Assembly (NCBI RefSeq): GCF_905372745.1 | Contig: NZ_CAJPQR010000027.1 | Location: 1-30,273, forward strand | Direction of reading: 5' to 3' | DNA: 30,273 nt | Origin: an uncultured Campylobacter sp. | Lineage (GTDB): Bacteria; Campylobacterota; Campylobacteria; Campylobacterales; Campylobacteraceae | Shown here: piece by piece, positions 1 to 9,024 of the stretch | Numbering within the stretch: the stretch's first letter is position 1 | Layout of the letters: each line of letters opens with the position of its first letter | Notes under the pieces: model-generated | The model's database searches: none | What the model saw: the letters and a program-made list of their open reading frames with translations, nothing else | Told to the model about the DNA's origin: nothing | Made by a program: the position numbers and the translations under genes

Positions 1-977
1 TGTTTATAGCTACCATCATATCCAATCCAAATATATTCTTCCTTCGTTATATTAAATTGGATGTCTATAGCATATTTTCTTTCTTTGTTTGCTTCCTTTG
101 CATTTTTGCTGTACATAAAGTTGTATATATAATCGGCATTTTTTGTTCTTATTAGATATAGGTTGTTTAGACGACTATCTTTATAGATTTCTATACCTCT
201 CTCTTCTAGTGTATTTTTTATTGCCTCAAACAACTTATCTAATTTTGTCCTTTTATAGCTAATTAAAATTTGAAGCTCTTTTTCATATTTGTCCCAAATT
301 TGCTCGCATAAATTTTGTAGTTCTTTGTCGCCCATGATATTTCTCCTTTTTAGCAAATCGACATAGCTGGATAAAATTATATTTGCTTTTTGAGATAGCT
401 TATTGTTTTGTAGCGAGCATTCTATGCTATCGCCTATCGTTTTGTATGTCGCTATTAACCACCGGCCTCGCTCTGTCTTATCCTCAGGCAAGCGACCGTC
501 TTTTGTCAAGAAAATATAAATTCTTTCAAAATCCTTATATTTATCGTCAATAAATTTGCGATATTTGAGCAACTGTTCTTTGCCTTCATCCGCTTCAACC
601 TTGTTTTCTATCGTTATGACAAGTTTATTATTTTCGTCAATTAGCAAAAGATCAATATTGTCGCTTTCTCTAAAAACTCTTATATTTTTTTCTTGAGTTT
701 TTAGATATTTTTCTAAATTTTCGTAGCTTTCTAAAGTATTATCACTATTTTCTAACGTAAATTTTAAAAATCCTTCTAAAATTTGATACCTTAACCCGTG
801 TTCATTATCTCCAAAAAGCCAAGCTAGGGTGTTTGAGTGTTTTATTTCTTGATTGCCAAGACCCGTAATTTCAAAGATATTAAAGTCCATTACGCTATTT
901 TTGATAGCGTTAAATTTTTCTTGAGCCTCTTTATCGTTTATAAATTCTTTTAAAATTTCTAAATCGTTTTTAGCCAA
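1..977 (-). CDS. PD-(D/E)XK nuclease superfamily protein (PDDEXK_4-like), 3' end beyond the left edge
   Basis: About 325 codons are open up to the window edge, so the C-terminus is missing. I translated it by hand, starting from TTG at 977, which has a weak GGA upstream; an ATG at 890 would start at residue 30 and lose an N-terminal helix that relatives usually have. Residues 46-54 read KHSNTLAWL, typical of the PDDEXK_4 (PF14281-like) family. They are followed by IDLLL with D109 and by IENK with E124 and K126, which together form the D...E-x-K metal site, then QLLKY near 135. The fold and motifs are seen; nuclease activity is inferred. The gene begins 15 bases after the fliO stop on the same strand but is clearly more AT-rich, with AGA and ATA codons common, so it was probably acquired horizontally. 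A role in restriction or phage defence is possible but unproven. Confidence 0.75.
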   Translation of the reverse strand, partial: MAKNDLEILKEFINDKEAQEKFNAIKNSVMDFNIFEITGLGNQEIKHSNTLAWLFGDNEHGLRYQILEGFLKFTLENSDNTLESYENLEKYLKTQEKNIRVFRESDNIDLLLIDENNKLVITIENKVEADEGKEQLLKYRKFIDDKYKDFERIYIFLTKDGRLPEDKTERGRWLIATYKTIGDSIECSLQNNKLSQKANIILSSYVDLLKRRNIMGDKELQNLCEQIWDKYEKELQILISYKRTKLDKLFEAIKNTLEERGIEIYKDSRLNNLYLIRTKNADYIYNFMYSKNAKEANKERKYAIDIQFNITKEEYIWIGYDGSYK

Positions 978-992
978 ATTTATATCCGAATT

Positions 993-1931
993 TTAGTCTA
1001 TACTCGCCTTGTCTTTATATGCGTCCAGAGGTTGGCGGTTTTCGATGTAGGCGTTTAGCTTTTTTTGATTTTCTTCAAAAAAGCTCTGGAAGTCCTGCTC
1101 GCTCGTCATCTGTTCTTCGCCGAATTTATCCAAAAGCACGTTTGAGGCGCCCGTTAGCACGAGGTAGCGCCTGTCAAGGTGCTGAAAAAGCACGACTTTA
1201 TTGACGCCATCAAGCGGTTTTTCGTAGATTATCTCCACCTCTTCGTCTTTTTTTACCTTTTCAAACCAGTCGTTTTTTTGCTTTGTTTTAAATGCATTTT
1301 GCTTGTTTTTTAGTTTTGTTTTGACGAATAAAAGCGCGAGCAAAAGTAGCGCCAAAATGCCCAAAACTGAATAGTATCTATAGTCTACCATATCGCCCAT
1401 ACTCTGCGTCATAAAATTTACGTCGCCGCTTTGCGGGGCTAAATTTAAGCCCGGGCTTTGAGTCGACGCGCTCAAATTTGAGCCGTTTTGATCGCCTGAT
1501 AAATTTGACGTTTCGGTTATATTTTCTTTAGTTTCTTGCGAGGATATGGCAGTAGTGGCGGGTGAATTTATCGCAGCTTGGGGCGTTACTCGCACGCGCA
1601 GGCCAAACCCGTCGGTGGTCTTTGACGCGCTAACGGACACTTCGGCCGCACTCTTTATCACGAGGGCTAAATTTTGGCCTCTGGGTTCAAACAAAAGCTC
1701 TTGCAGTATGTTTGAATTTACGCTTTTTTCGATACTCTGATCGTTTTGCAGGTCTTTAAAAAGCAGGGTTATCGCGCCGTCTTTGCGCTCTTGCAGGATA
1801 GTCCCGCTATAAGGCGCGTCAAAGCTAAGCATGATATCCACGCGGTCGCTACGCTCGTAAATGTTGTAAGTGGATAAATTTGAACCCCAAAGTGCGGCGA
1901 AAAACAGTAAAAGCGCAGCAAAAATCCTCAT
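993..1931 (-). CDS. fliO: FliO-like flagellar export apparatus membrane protein
   Basis: The 312-residue protein has an N-terminal signal or membrane segment (about 1-16), a beta-rich periplasmic region (about 20-118, AMIN-like), a low-complexity Ser/Thr/Gln/Asn linker (about 119-180), a membrane helix (about 187-204) and a cytoplasmic tail. The tail contains NKVVLF...DRRYLVLTG...VLLD (about 245-268), which fits the small FliO domain. In Helicobacter, FliO was recognised late because of this extended form, and its gene lies next to fliN, as here. FliO helps assemble the FliP/FliQ/FliR core of the flagellar type III secretion gate. The ATG overlaps the fliN stop by four bases, so the two genes are translationally coupled. 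Annotators may call it a hypothetical transmembrane protein. The FliO assignment is family knowledge plus context rather than strong similarity. Confidence 0.75.
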   Translation of the reverse strand: MRIFAALLLFFAALWGSNLSTYNIYERSDRVDIMLSFDAPYSGTILQERKDGAITLLFKDLQNDQSIEKSVNSNILQELLFEPRGQNLALVIKSAAEVSVSASKTTDGFGLRVRVTPQAAINSPATTAISSQETKENITETSNLSGDQNGSNLSASTQSPGLNLAPQSGDVNFMTQSMGDMVDYRYYSVLGILALLLLALLFVKTKLKNKQNAFKTKQKNDWFEKVKKDEEVEIIYEKPLDGVNKVVLFQHLDRRYLVLTGASNVLLDKFGEEQMTSEQDFQSFFEENQKKLNAYIENRQPLDAYKDKASID

Positions 1932-2284
1932 AGCTGCTCTCGTTTGAAGTACTGGATGACGGATTTTGAGTCTAGGATTTCATTTATCCTTATGGCGAGA
2001 TTTTTTTCGTAAACCATAACTTCGCCCTTGCCGAAAATTCGGTTGTTTATAAAAAGCTCCACGCTCTCGCCGGCAGGCTTTTCTAGATCGATTACCGAGC
2101 CAACTTCGAGCTTTAAGAGCTGTTTTACGCTAATAGTCGTGGTGCCAAGCTCTGAGATAAAATCCACTCCGATATCCATCAGCTCGTCGTAGCTTTTAAA
2201 AAGCCCGCCGCGCTCTTGCAACATCTCCTGAACCCCTTGCAGCGCCGTTTCTGCGGCATTTATCTCTTGTAGTTCTTCGCTCAT
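1928..2284 (-). CDS. fliN: flagellar motor switch protein FliN
   Basis: The protein has 118 residues, with a SpoA (FliM/FliN C-terminal) domain at about 45-115. The core reads SVKQLLKLEVGSVIDL, then FINNRIFGKGEVMVYEKNLAIRI, ending in the usual ILD. FliN forms the bottom of the cytoplasmic C-ring with FliM, controls rotation sense and docks export substrates through FliH. The acidic, Gln-rich N-terminal 40 residues are typical of short FliN proteins. The ATG overlaps the upstream CheX-like gene by four bases, and the stop overlaps fliO by four bases, so the three genes form one tightly coupled unit following trpA. Confidence is high. Confidence 0.93.
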   Translation of the reverse strand: MSEELQEINAAETALQGVQEMLQERGGLFKSYDELMDIGVDFISELGTTTISVKQLLKLEVGSVIDLEKPAGESVELFINNRIFGKGEVMVYEKNLAIRINEILDSKSVIQYFKREQL

Positions 2285-2697
2285 CCTTTTTTATATCCTA
2301 TTTGAAATGTTCTATTTTTGATCTTATAGACGCGTTTATCGTCTAGTTTGACGTGAAAGCTCGTCCTGCCTAGATACTCCGGAGTGCCTAGTTTATAGGC
2401 GTTTGCTTCGCGTTCGTTTAGTAGATTTTTGGCGTAGCCGATTGCGAGATTGGCCACTTCTTTGCAGATATCGCTTAGCTCGTCTTCGGCTAGTTTATCG
2501 ACGCCAAGAAGCACGCTAGCAAAGCGATTTAGCGTATCTTTTTTAAAATAAAGATAAAAGTGAAACTCCTCTTTGCCCTTAAAAATCGGCAAGCTCGATC
2601 CGTAAAATTCACCCTCCGCGCTCTTTGCTTTTTCTACCTTGTAGCCCAGAGTATCCTCGCACAGATGCTTGATCCCAAGCTCCGCAACGTCCATCAT
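2281..2697 (-). CDS. CheX/CheC-like chemotaxis phosphatase-fold protein
   Basis: The protein has 138 residues, begins MMDVAEL and has an AAAGGA ribosome site upstream. Residues 76-83 (DICKEVAN) match the D/S-x3-E-x2-N signature of CheC, CheX and FliY phosphatases, with E80 and N83 as the predicted catalytic pair. The remainder alternates strands and helices, as in the CheX family, and the helix continuing to NLLNE is expected. The likely role is dephosphorylation of CheY-P or of another receiver domain; the substrate is an inference. It overlaps fliN by four bases, which supports a motor or chemotaxis job. It lies only 62 bases after trpA, so it may be read through from the trp promoter. Databases usually call such proteins hypothetical or chemotaxis protein CheX. 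Confidence 0.72.
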   Translation of the reverse strand: MMDVAELGIKHLCEDTLGYKVEKAKSAEGEFYGSSLPIFKGKEEFHFYLYFKKDTLNRFASVLLGVDKLAEDELSDICKEVANLAIGYAKNLLNEREANAYKLGTPEYLGRTSFHVKLDDKRVYKIKNRTFQIGYKKG

Positions 2698-2759
2698 CGC
2701 GCCGTCCTTTAAACGAAATTTTTTGATTATACTTAAATTTAACGCAAACGCGGCTAAAT

Positions 2760-3501
2760 TTAAAAAAGTTTATTGATTTGCTTTATCAGCTCTTCGCCCT
2801 CAAATTTGGCCGTGAGCTTTACTATCTCGGTACCGATTATCGCTCCGTCGGCATAGGTTTTTACCTCGTCGGCGTCGTTTTTATTTTTCACGCCAAAGCC
2901 CACCGCGACAGGCAGATCGCTTCTTTTTTTTAGACCCTCTACGAGCGCCTTTAGCCTCTCCTCGCTGGCTCGCTGCGACCCGCTCACGCCGATAGCGCCG
3001 AGTGCATAGATAAAGCCCGAGCCGAATTTTAAAATTTTATCCGCGCGGTTTTGCGAAGTTACGCTGATTAGCGGTATGAGATCAAGGTCAAATTTAGCGC
3101 ACAGCCCCGCTACCTCCTCGCTCTCCTCAAACGGCAGATCTGGGATGATGAAACCCGCGATACCGACATCTTTTGAGCGAGCGATAAATCTCTCTACGCC
3201 GTAAGCAAATACGATGTTAAAATACACGAGAAAAACGACGGGTTTATTTATCTTGCCTTTGCACTCCTCTAGCATGGTAAATACCGTGCCTGTATTTACG
3301 CCCTTTGCGGCGGTTTCAAAGCTAGCCTGCGCGATGAGTTTGCCGTCTGCGAGCGGATCGGAGTATGGGATACCAAGTTCTAGTAGATCCAGGCAGCTGC
3401 CGTCTAAATTTAATAAAAATTCCTTCGTCGCCTTGGTGCTAGGATATCCCGCCACGACGTAGCCGATGTTTGCTTTTTTGCCTGCGAACGCGTCTTTTAC
3501 C

Positions 3502-3509
<8 letters not shown>
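2760..3509 (-). CDS. trpA: tryptophan synthase alpha subunit
   Basis: TrpA, 249 residues, splits indole-3-glycerol phosphate into indole and glyceraldehyde 3-phosphate, passing the indole to TrpB through an internal tunnel. The signature LLELGIPYSDPLADG spans about 42-56; E44 and D55 correspond to the two catalytic acids of the family. The phosphate-binding motifs GAIGVSG and AVGFGV occur in the C-terminal half, as in a TIM barrel. The ATG at 3509 overlaps the end of trpB by eight bases, so translation is probably coupled, which suits a complex of fixed stoichiometry. The length is slightly below the usual 260-270 residues but no motif is missing. Confidence 0.96.
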
Positions 3510-4683
<1,174 letters not shown>

Positions 4684-4830
4684 CGGTATCCTTTAAATTT
4701 TCGTTCTATTTTAGCATTTTAAGTTTTTATTAGGCTTATTTTGTGTGCGGTATGGCAGCGTTAGCCGGCAAGCGGGCAAAATGAGTAAATTTAAAACATG
4801 CGATATTTTATTTAGACGAGGCGGCAAGGG

Positions 4831-4863
4831 CGTAAATTTGCCTTCGCCGCAAGCAAATTTACG
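4831..4863. repeat. 11-base perfect inverted repeat at the end of trpF
   Basis: CGTAAATTTGC (4831-4841) is exactly complementary to GCAAATTTACG (4853-4863), with an 11-base loop. The right arm includes the trpF stop codon. Leftward transcripts would form this hairpin between trpF and trpB, but no U tract follows it, so it is not a standard terminator. It could set mRNA stability or reduce ribosome access. Function is unknown; the structure is seen directly. Confidence 0.6.
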
Positions 4864-5458
4864 CCTTTATCAGCTCCAAAATTTTCTTTATTTTTTCCGC
4901 CGATTTTATACCGTTTTCATCCTCGACTTTTGAGTTTAGATCGAGCACTCGCGGGTTAAATTTGATCGCTTCGCGCGCGTTATGTTCGCCGATACCGCCC
5001 GCCATGCCAAAGTCAAATTTGACCCCCCGCAAAATCTCCCAATCAAAGCTAATGCCGTTGCCGCCGACGTTTTGCCCCTTGCAGTCAAAAAGCGGCATAT
5101 CGCAAAGTGCGGTATCGACGGCAGGCAGCTCGTCTAGTACGCTATAAACGCGCCAAACCTCTAGCCCCATCGCCTTTAAATTTGCGTACAAATTTGAGCT
5201 AACCTCGCCGTGGATCTGCGCGACGTCAAGAGCGACAAATTCGCAAATTTCCATTATCTCGCAGTCGCTTTGCTCTGCAAAAACTCCGACGCATTTTTTA
5301 CCCGCCGCGTGCGCGATGTCAGCTATCTCGCGCGCCGTTTGCGCACTCACTTGGCGTTTGCTTTTGGCAAATATCGCGCCCAAAAAATCTACGTCCAGGC
5401 TCGCCACATCGCGCGCCTCCGCAGGCGTTTTGATACCGCAAATTTTAACCAGCGTCAC
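4859..5458 (-). CDS. trpF: phosphoribosylanthranilate isomerase
   Basis: TrpF, 199 residues, carries out the Amadori rearrangement of N-(5'-phosphoribosyl)anthranilate, the third step of tryptophan synthesis. The catalytic Cys is in KICGIKT (C7), the general acid is D125 in LFDCKG, and the phosphate loop is GMAGGIGEHN. The start is GTG at 5458; GTGA makes a four-base overlap with the trpGD stop, which fixes the start. The protein is a single TIM barrel of normal length. No separate trpC (indole-3-glycerol phosphate synthase) gene occurs in this window, so that step must be encoded elsewhere. Confidence 0.95.
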   Translation of the reverse strand: MTLVKICGIKTPAEARDVASLDVDFLGAIFAKSKRQVSAQTAREIADIAHAAGKKCVGVFAEQSDCEIMEICEFVALDVAQIHGEVSSNLYANLKAMGLEVWRVYSVLDELPAVDTALCDMPLFDCKGQNVGGNGISFDWEILRGVKFDFGMAGGIGEHNAREAIKFNPRVLDLNSKVEDENGIKSAEKIKKILELIKA

Positions 5459-7068
5459 ACTTCGCCTCGCACGTAGTCCTCGAAATAGCGATAAACTTTG
5501 CCGCTTTTTATCGCATCCAGGATGACCTCTTTGGCCTGCGCTGGGCTATCAGCGACGCCTGCTACATAGAGTGCAAACATCGCGTTTAGAACGACTACGT
5601 CAAATTTCGGTCCGTCCAGCTCGCCTTTTAAAATTTGCTTTAAAATTTTGGCGTTTTGCTCAGGCGTGCCACCCTCGATCTCGCTGTGAAACGCCCGTTT
5701 GAAGCCAAACTGCTCGGGCGTGATGCTGTACTCGCTGATCTGGCCGCCGCGTAGCTCCACGACGCGCGTCTCATCGCATAGACTGATCTCATCTAGTCCG
5801 TCCTCGCCGCGAACTACTAGCGCTCGCTCGCGTCCCAGCAGCTGCAGCGTCTCGGCATAGAGGCGCAAAACGGGCTTGTGATAGACGCCTACAAGCTGAT
5901 TTTTGAGCGCTAAATTTGGATTTAGCAGCGGGCCAAGCACGTTAAAAACCGTGCGGATACCTAGACGTTGGCGCACTTCGCGCACTTCGCCAACTAACGG
6001 ATGGAAAAACGGCGCGTGGAAAAAGGCCAAATTTTTATCGTTTAGTAGCTCGCGCTGCCCTAGGAGCGAATTTGAGCTATGAACGCCCAAAATTTCCAGC
6101 ACGTCCGAGCTGCCCGATTTGCTAGAAACGGCTTTGTTTCCGTGCTTTGCGACCTTGACGCCAAGGCTTGCTAGGATAAACGCGACGGTCGTTGATATAT
6201 TTATCGTTTTAAAGCCGTCGCCGCCCGTGCCGCAAAGGTCGATCATCGGCGAGGGATCGCGGTAGGTCTGTGAGTATTTTAGGATGTTTTTGGCGAGGCT
6301 TGCGAGGCTTTGCGGATAGAGGCTTTTTTCGCTGATTAGCACCAAAAGTGCGGCTAGCTGCGTGATCTCGTACTCTTTGCTTGCGATGATTTCGCAAATT
6401 TGCTCAAAGTCGCGGTCGTCTAGGCGTTCGTTTTCTTGTAGTTTGATTAGAAACGACTTGAGTGGGCGGATCTTTGGCTCTTTGGCGACGTCTGCCGCAG
6501 GCGCTGCTTCGTAGTTTATGAAATTTTCGATAATTTTTTTGCCATACTGCGTGAAGTAGCTCTCGGGGTGAAACTGGATACCAAAAATCGGCCTGTCTCT
6601 CGCGCTAAGAGCCATCACTACGCCGTCCTCGCTCACGGCTGAAGCCTCTAAATTTGACGGTAGTTCGTCCACGTAAAGTGAGTGGTAGCGCATGACCTCA
6701 AATTCATCCGGCAGCCCCGTAAATAACGGCTCTTTGCGGCTAACTTTTATTAGCGAAGTTTTGCCGTGATAGGGTTTTTCTAGGCGCTTGATTTTGGCGC
6801 CGTGCACGAGCCCGATCGCCTGATGTCCGAGGCAGATACCAAGTATCGGCGCGGCGATGTCGCTTCGTAAAATCTCTAGGCAAATGCCGCTATCTTGCGG
6901 GTGTTTTGGCCCAGGGCTAAGCACGATTTTGCTCGGATTTAGCCTGCGGATTTCGTCTAGCGTGATCTTGTCGTTGCGCACGCAGCACACTTCTTCGTCG
7001 GTTAGCTCGCGTAGGTATTGTTCTACGTTGAAGACGAAGCTGTCGTAATTGTCGATCAATAAAATCAA
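5455..7068 (-). CDS. trpGD: bifunctional anthranilate synthase glutamine amidotransferase / anthranilate phosphoribosyltransferase
   Basis: This is a 537-residue fusion. Residues 1-185 are a class I glutamine amidotransferase: DNYDSFVFN at the start, the nucleophile in GICLGHQ (C79), and the His/Glu pair in IQFHPES (H167, E169). Residues about 200-537 are TrpD: DLCGTGGDGFKT (glycine-rich phosphoribosyl site, about 277-288) and AKHGNKAVSS (about 307-316). The N-terminal half supplies ammonia to TrpE; the C-terminal half transfers phosphoribose from PRPP to anthranilate. The start codon is TTG at 7068, set by GGAGA six bases upstream and by the conserved N-terminus. The same fusion is known in E. 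coli and Campylobacter. Automatic annotation may call it trpD. Confidence 0.95.
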   Translation of the reverse strand: MILLIDNYDSFVFNVEQYLRELTDEEVCCVRNDKITLDEIRRLNPSKIVLSPGPKHPQDSGICLEILRSDIAAPILGICLGHQAIGLVHGAKIKRLEKPYHGKTSLIKVSRKEPLFTGLPDEFEVMRYHSLYVDELPSNLEASAVSEDGVVMALSARDRPIFGIQFHPESYFTQYGKKIIENFINYEAAPAADVAKEPKIRPLKSFLIKLQENERLDDRDFEQICEIIASKEYEITQLAALLVLISEKSLYPQSLASLAKNILKYSQTYRDPSPMIDLCGTGGDGFKTINISTTVAFILASLGVKVAKHGNKAVSSKSGSSDVLEILGVHSSNSLLGQRELLNDKNLAFFHAPFFHPLVGEVREVRQRLGIRTVFNVLGPLLNPNLALKNQLVGVYHKPVLRLYAETLQLLGRERALVVRGEDGLDEISLCDETRVVELRGGQISEYSITPEQFGFKRAFHSEIEGGTPEQNAKILKQILKGELDGPKFDVVVLNAMFALYVAGVADSPAQAKEVILDAIKSGKVYRYFEDYVRGEV

Positions 7069-7319
7069 AATTTTCTCCTTTTTTGCGGCTTGTTTTTTTC
7101 CTTTATACTTCGTTAGAAACTCGGTCGGCTTCGGTCACGGACGACCAGTCCGCTCCCTCGCCTCCGTCGTTTCCGCCTCGTCTAAAGAAAAAATACTTCG
7201 CCTTATCGTTTTATATTCAAATTTGAAGCCAAATTTACTCGCCGAGACCCGCATCTTGAAAATATTAATTTTCGTTTCTAAAAAATTTTTAAAATTTTAC
7301 GACCGAAAAGCTTTCGCCT

Positions 7320-7358
7320 CCAAATTTCGTGCTAAGCGTTAGTGAAGCCGAAATTTGG
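7320..7358. repeat. 10-base perfect inverted repeat in the trpE-trpGD gap
   Basis: CCAAATTTCG (7320-7329) pairs exactly with CGAAATTTGG (7349-7358) across a 19-base loop. It is the first of three clear hairpins in this gap and is built around the AAATTT hexamer common in this genome. No U tract adjoins it, so termination is not indicated. Confidence 0.55.
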
Positions 7359-7427
7359 TAGGTAACCGCTTTGAGCGAGTAATATTTTAAAAATTTACTT
7401 TCTTTAAAACCGAATTTTACTTTTTTT

Positions 7428-7545
7428 GGGAGAGGAAGGGGTTCTACTTACGGTCTGCTTGCAGCTACAAACAAAGTGAAGTAGAGCGTCGCCTTCCTTT
7501 ACTTCGCGCTTTGCGCTCGTAACTGTCGGAGGCAGACCCTCTCCC
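7428..7545. repeat. nested inverted repeats forming a long structured element
   Basis: GGGAGAGG (7428-7435) pairs with CCTCTCCC (7538-7545), and just inside it GGTCTGC (7452-7458) pairs with GCAGACC (7532-7538); the two right arms share one base. A competing pair GGGGTT (7438-7443) / AACCCC (7557-7562) would exclude the outer stem, so two alternative folds are possible. The interior resembles the dispersed repeat found at 17963-17998. The pairing is seen; any RNA role is inference. Confidence 0.5.
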
Positions 7546-7564
7546 AAGCCCTCTCTAACCCCAC

Positions 7565-7594
7565 TGCACGTGAGAGGTTGCTGCACTACGTGCA
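7565..7594. repeat. 7-base inverted repeat just downstream of trpE
   Basis: TGCACGT (7565-7571) pairs with ACGTGCA (7588-7594) across a 16-base loop, 12 bases after the trpE stop in the direction of transcription. No U run follows on the trpE strand. It may be a processing or stabilising hairpin at the end of the trpE cistron. Confidence 0.45.
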
Positions 7595-7605
7595 GGTCAA
7601 ATTTC

Positions 7606-8973
7606 TCAAATTTCCATTGCGTTTTTTGCGAACACGTTTAGCACCGAGGCGCGTTTTTTGGAAATTTCTTTATATTCGTATTCCGGCACGCTATCTATCA
7701 CGATGCCGGCTCCTGCCTGTACGAAAATTTCGGCAAAATTTCCCTCAAGCTCGCCGCTTTTTAAATTTGACTCGTTTGCGCCGTCAAGGTGCGGGTCGTG
7801 CCCGCTATCGTCAAATTTGCCACCAAATTTACGCGCAAATATCGCGCTTCTAATCAAAATCGCCATTTGCGCGTCGCCGTTAAAGTGGAAAAATCCTATG
7901 CCGCCGCCGTATGCGTTGCGCCTATATGACTCAAGCTCGGCGATGATCTCCATGGCGCGGATCTTTGGCGTGCCGCTGAGCGTACCTGCGGGGAAGATGC
8001 TGCCGACTGCGTCAAACGCGTCTAGATAGTCTGATTTTGCGCCGTAGACGTCGGAGACGATGTGCATCACGCTCTCGTAGCGCACGATGCGCATGGCGTT
8101 TTTGACTGCGACGCTTTTTGGCTTGCTGACGCGGCCAATGTCGTTGCGAGCGAGGTCTATGAGCATTTTGTGCTCGGCTAGCTCCTTTTCGTCGCTTAGC
8201 AGTTCGCGCTCGAGCGCGGCGTCTTCTATCGCGTCTTTGCCGCGTCCGCGCGTGCCTGCGATAGGCGCGACGTAGATCTTGCCCTCTTTTATCTCGCAGA
8301 CTAGCTCGGGGCTAGAGCCCGCGACGTCGCCGTACGGGGTCGGAAAGTGAAACATATACGGGCTCGGATTTGACTCGCTCAAGGCTCGGTAGAAGTCTAG
8401 GCTATCCATATCCGAGGCTAGTTTTAGCTGTTCGCTTAGCACAACTTGGAAGACGTCGCCGCTTTTTAGGTACTCTTTGGCGCGCTTTGCGATACTCAGA
8501 AAATGCTCTTTTTCGCCGTCTAAATCGGTTAAAATTTTATATTTGCTCTGCCTTTTTGCGCGGTCCTCGTCGGCTTTTGCTTCGTCCTCCGCGCCAAATT
8601 TAACTAAAAAATCGTAATACCGCTCGCGGTCGCCGTAAAAGCTGTAAATTTTGCTATTTTTATCAAAGTGTAGGTAGGCGCGGGCGTTAGCGTAGAAAAA
8701 GTCGGGAAAATCGTACTGCGAGGCGTTAAATTCGGGGATTTTTTCAAAATATTTTATCCCGCCGTAGCCGAGCACTCCAAACAGCCCCGCAAAAGGTGCG
8801 TCAAATTTTTGAGCTTTAAAATAGCTCTTAAGCCCCGCAAAATCGGTTTGCTCGCTGCTGATATACTCGCAGTCGATACCGACGATAGTCTGCGTCGTGT
8901 CCTCGGCGAGGTAGGAGTTGGCGAATTTTTCGCGGATCTTTTCGTAATAAAAAACGGGGCTCAAAAGTAACAT
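7606..8973 (-). CDS. trpE: anthranilate synthase component I
   Basis: TrpE, 455 residues, converts chorismate plus ammonia to anthranilate with the amidotransferase half of TrpGD. The chorismate-binding domain is clear: GDVFQVVLSEQ, NPSPYMFHF, AGSSPE, IAGTRGRGKD, the helix ELLSDEKELAEHKMLIDLARNDIGR, and the late motif FPAGTLSGTPKIRAMEII followed by RRNAYGGGIGFF. The arrangement is that of TrpE rather than of PabB or isochorismate synthases, and the operon context supports this. The ATG at 8973 has AAAGGA upstream. Only 48 bases separate it from the DUF302 gene on the same strand, and no obvious trp leader peptide with Trp codons was found there. Confidence 0.95.
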   Translation of the reverse strand: MLLLSPVFYYEKIREKFANSYLAEDTTQTIVGIDCEYISSEQTDFAGLKSYFKAQKFDAPFAGLFGVLGYGGIKYFEKIPEFNASQYDFPDFFYANARAYLHFDKNSKIYSFYGDRERYYDFLVKFGAEDEAKADEDRAKRQSKYKILTDLDGEKEHFLSIAKRAKEYLKSGDVFQVVLSEQLKLASDMDSLDFYRALSESNPSPYMFHFPTPYGDVAGSSPELVCEIKEGKIYVAPIAGTRGRGKDAIEDAALERELLSDEKELAEHKMLIDLARNDIGRVSKPKSVAVKNAMRIVRYESVMHIVSDVYGAKSDYLDAFDAVGSIFPAGTLSGTPKIRAMEIIAELESYRRNAYGGGIGFFHFNGDAQMAILIRSAIFARKFGGKFDDSGHDPHLDGANESNLKSGELEGNFAEIFVQAGAGIVIDSVPEYEYKEISKKRASVLNVFAKNAMEI

Positions 8974-9002
8974 AAAACATCCTTTAATGAGCGCAGATTA
9001 TA

Positions 9003-9024
9003 TAAAAATTAAGCTTAATTTTTA
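9003..9024. repeat. 22-base perfect palindrome between the DUF302 gene and trpE
   Basis: TAAAAATTAAG followed by its exact reverse complement, centred at a HindIII-type AAGCTT. It includes the stop codon of the DUF302 gene and lies about 30 bases upstream of trpE. It could be a weak terminator for the leftward DUF302 gene (AT-only stem ending in T5), or a symmetric regulator site in front of the trp operon. The sequence alone does not decide between these. Confidence 0.4.

Larger units (their letters stand above)
7069..7605. other. 537-base structured non-coding gap inside the trp operon
   Basis: No convincing gene lies between trpE and trpGD; open frames here lack ribosome sites and protein-like composition. 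The gap holds several inverted repeats, listed separately, a T7 run at 7421-7427, and a stretch near 7451-7490 that resembles the dispersed repeat at 17963 and 19710. The neighbouring trp genes are separated by overlaps or much shorter gaps, so this looks like an inserted or expanded element. Whether leftward transcription passes through it cannot be seen. Confidence 0.7.

Noticed and set aside
7049..7342. 97-codon open frame on the + strand in the trp gap
   Set aside because: No ribosome site, overlaps the trpGD start on the opposite strand, and its composition looks like translated non-coding DNA.
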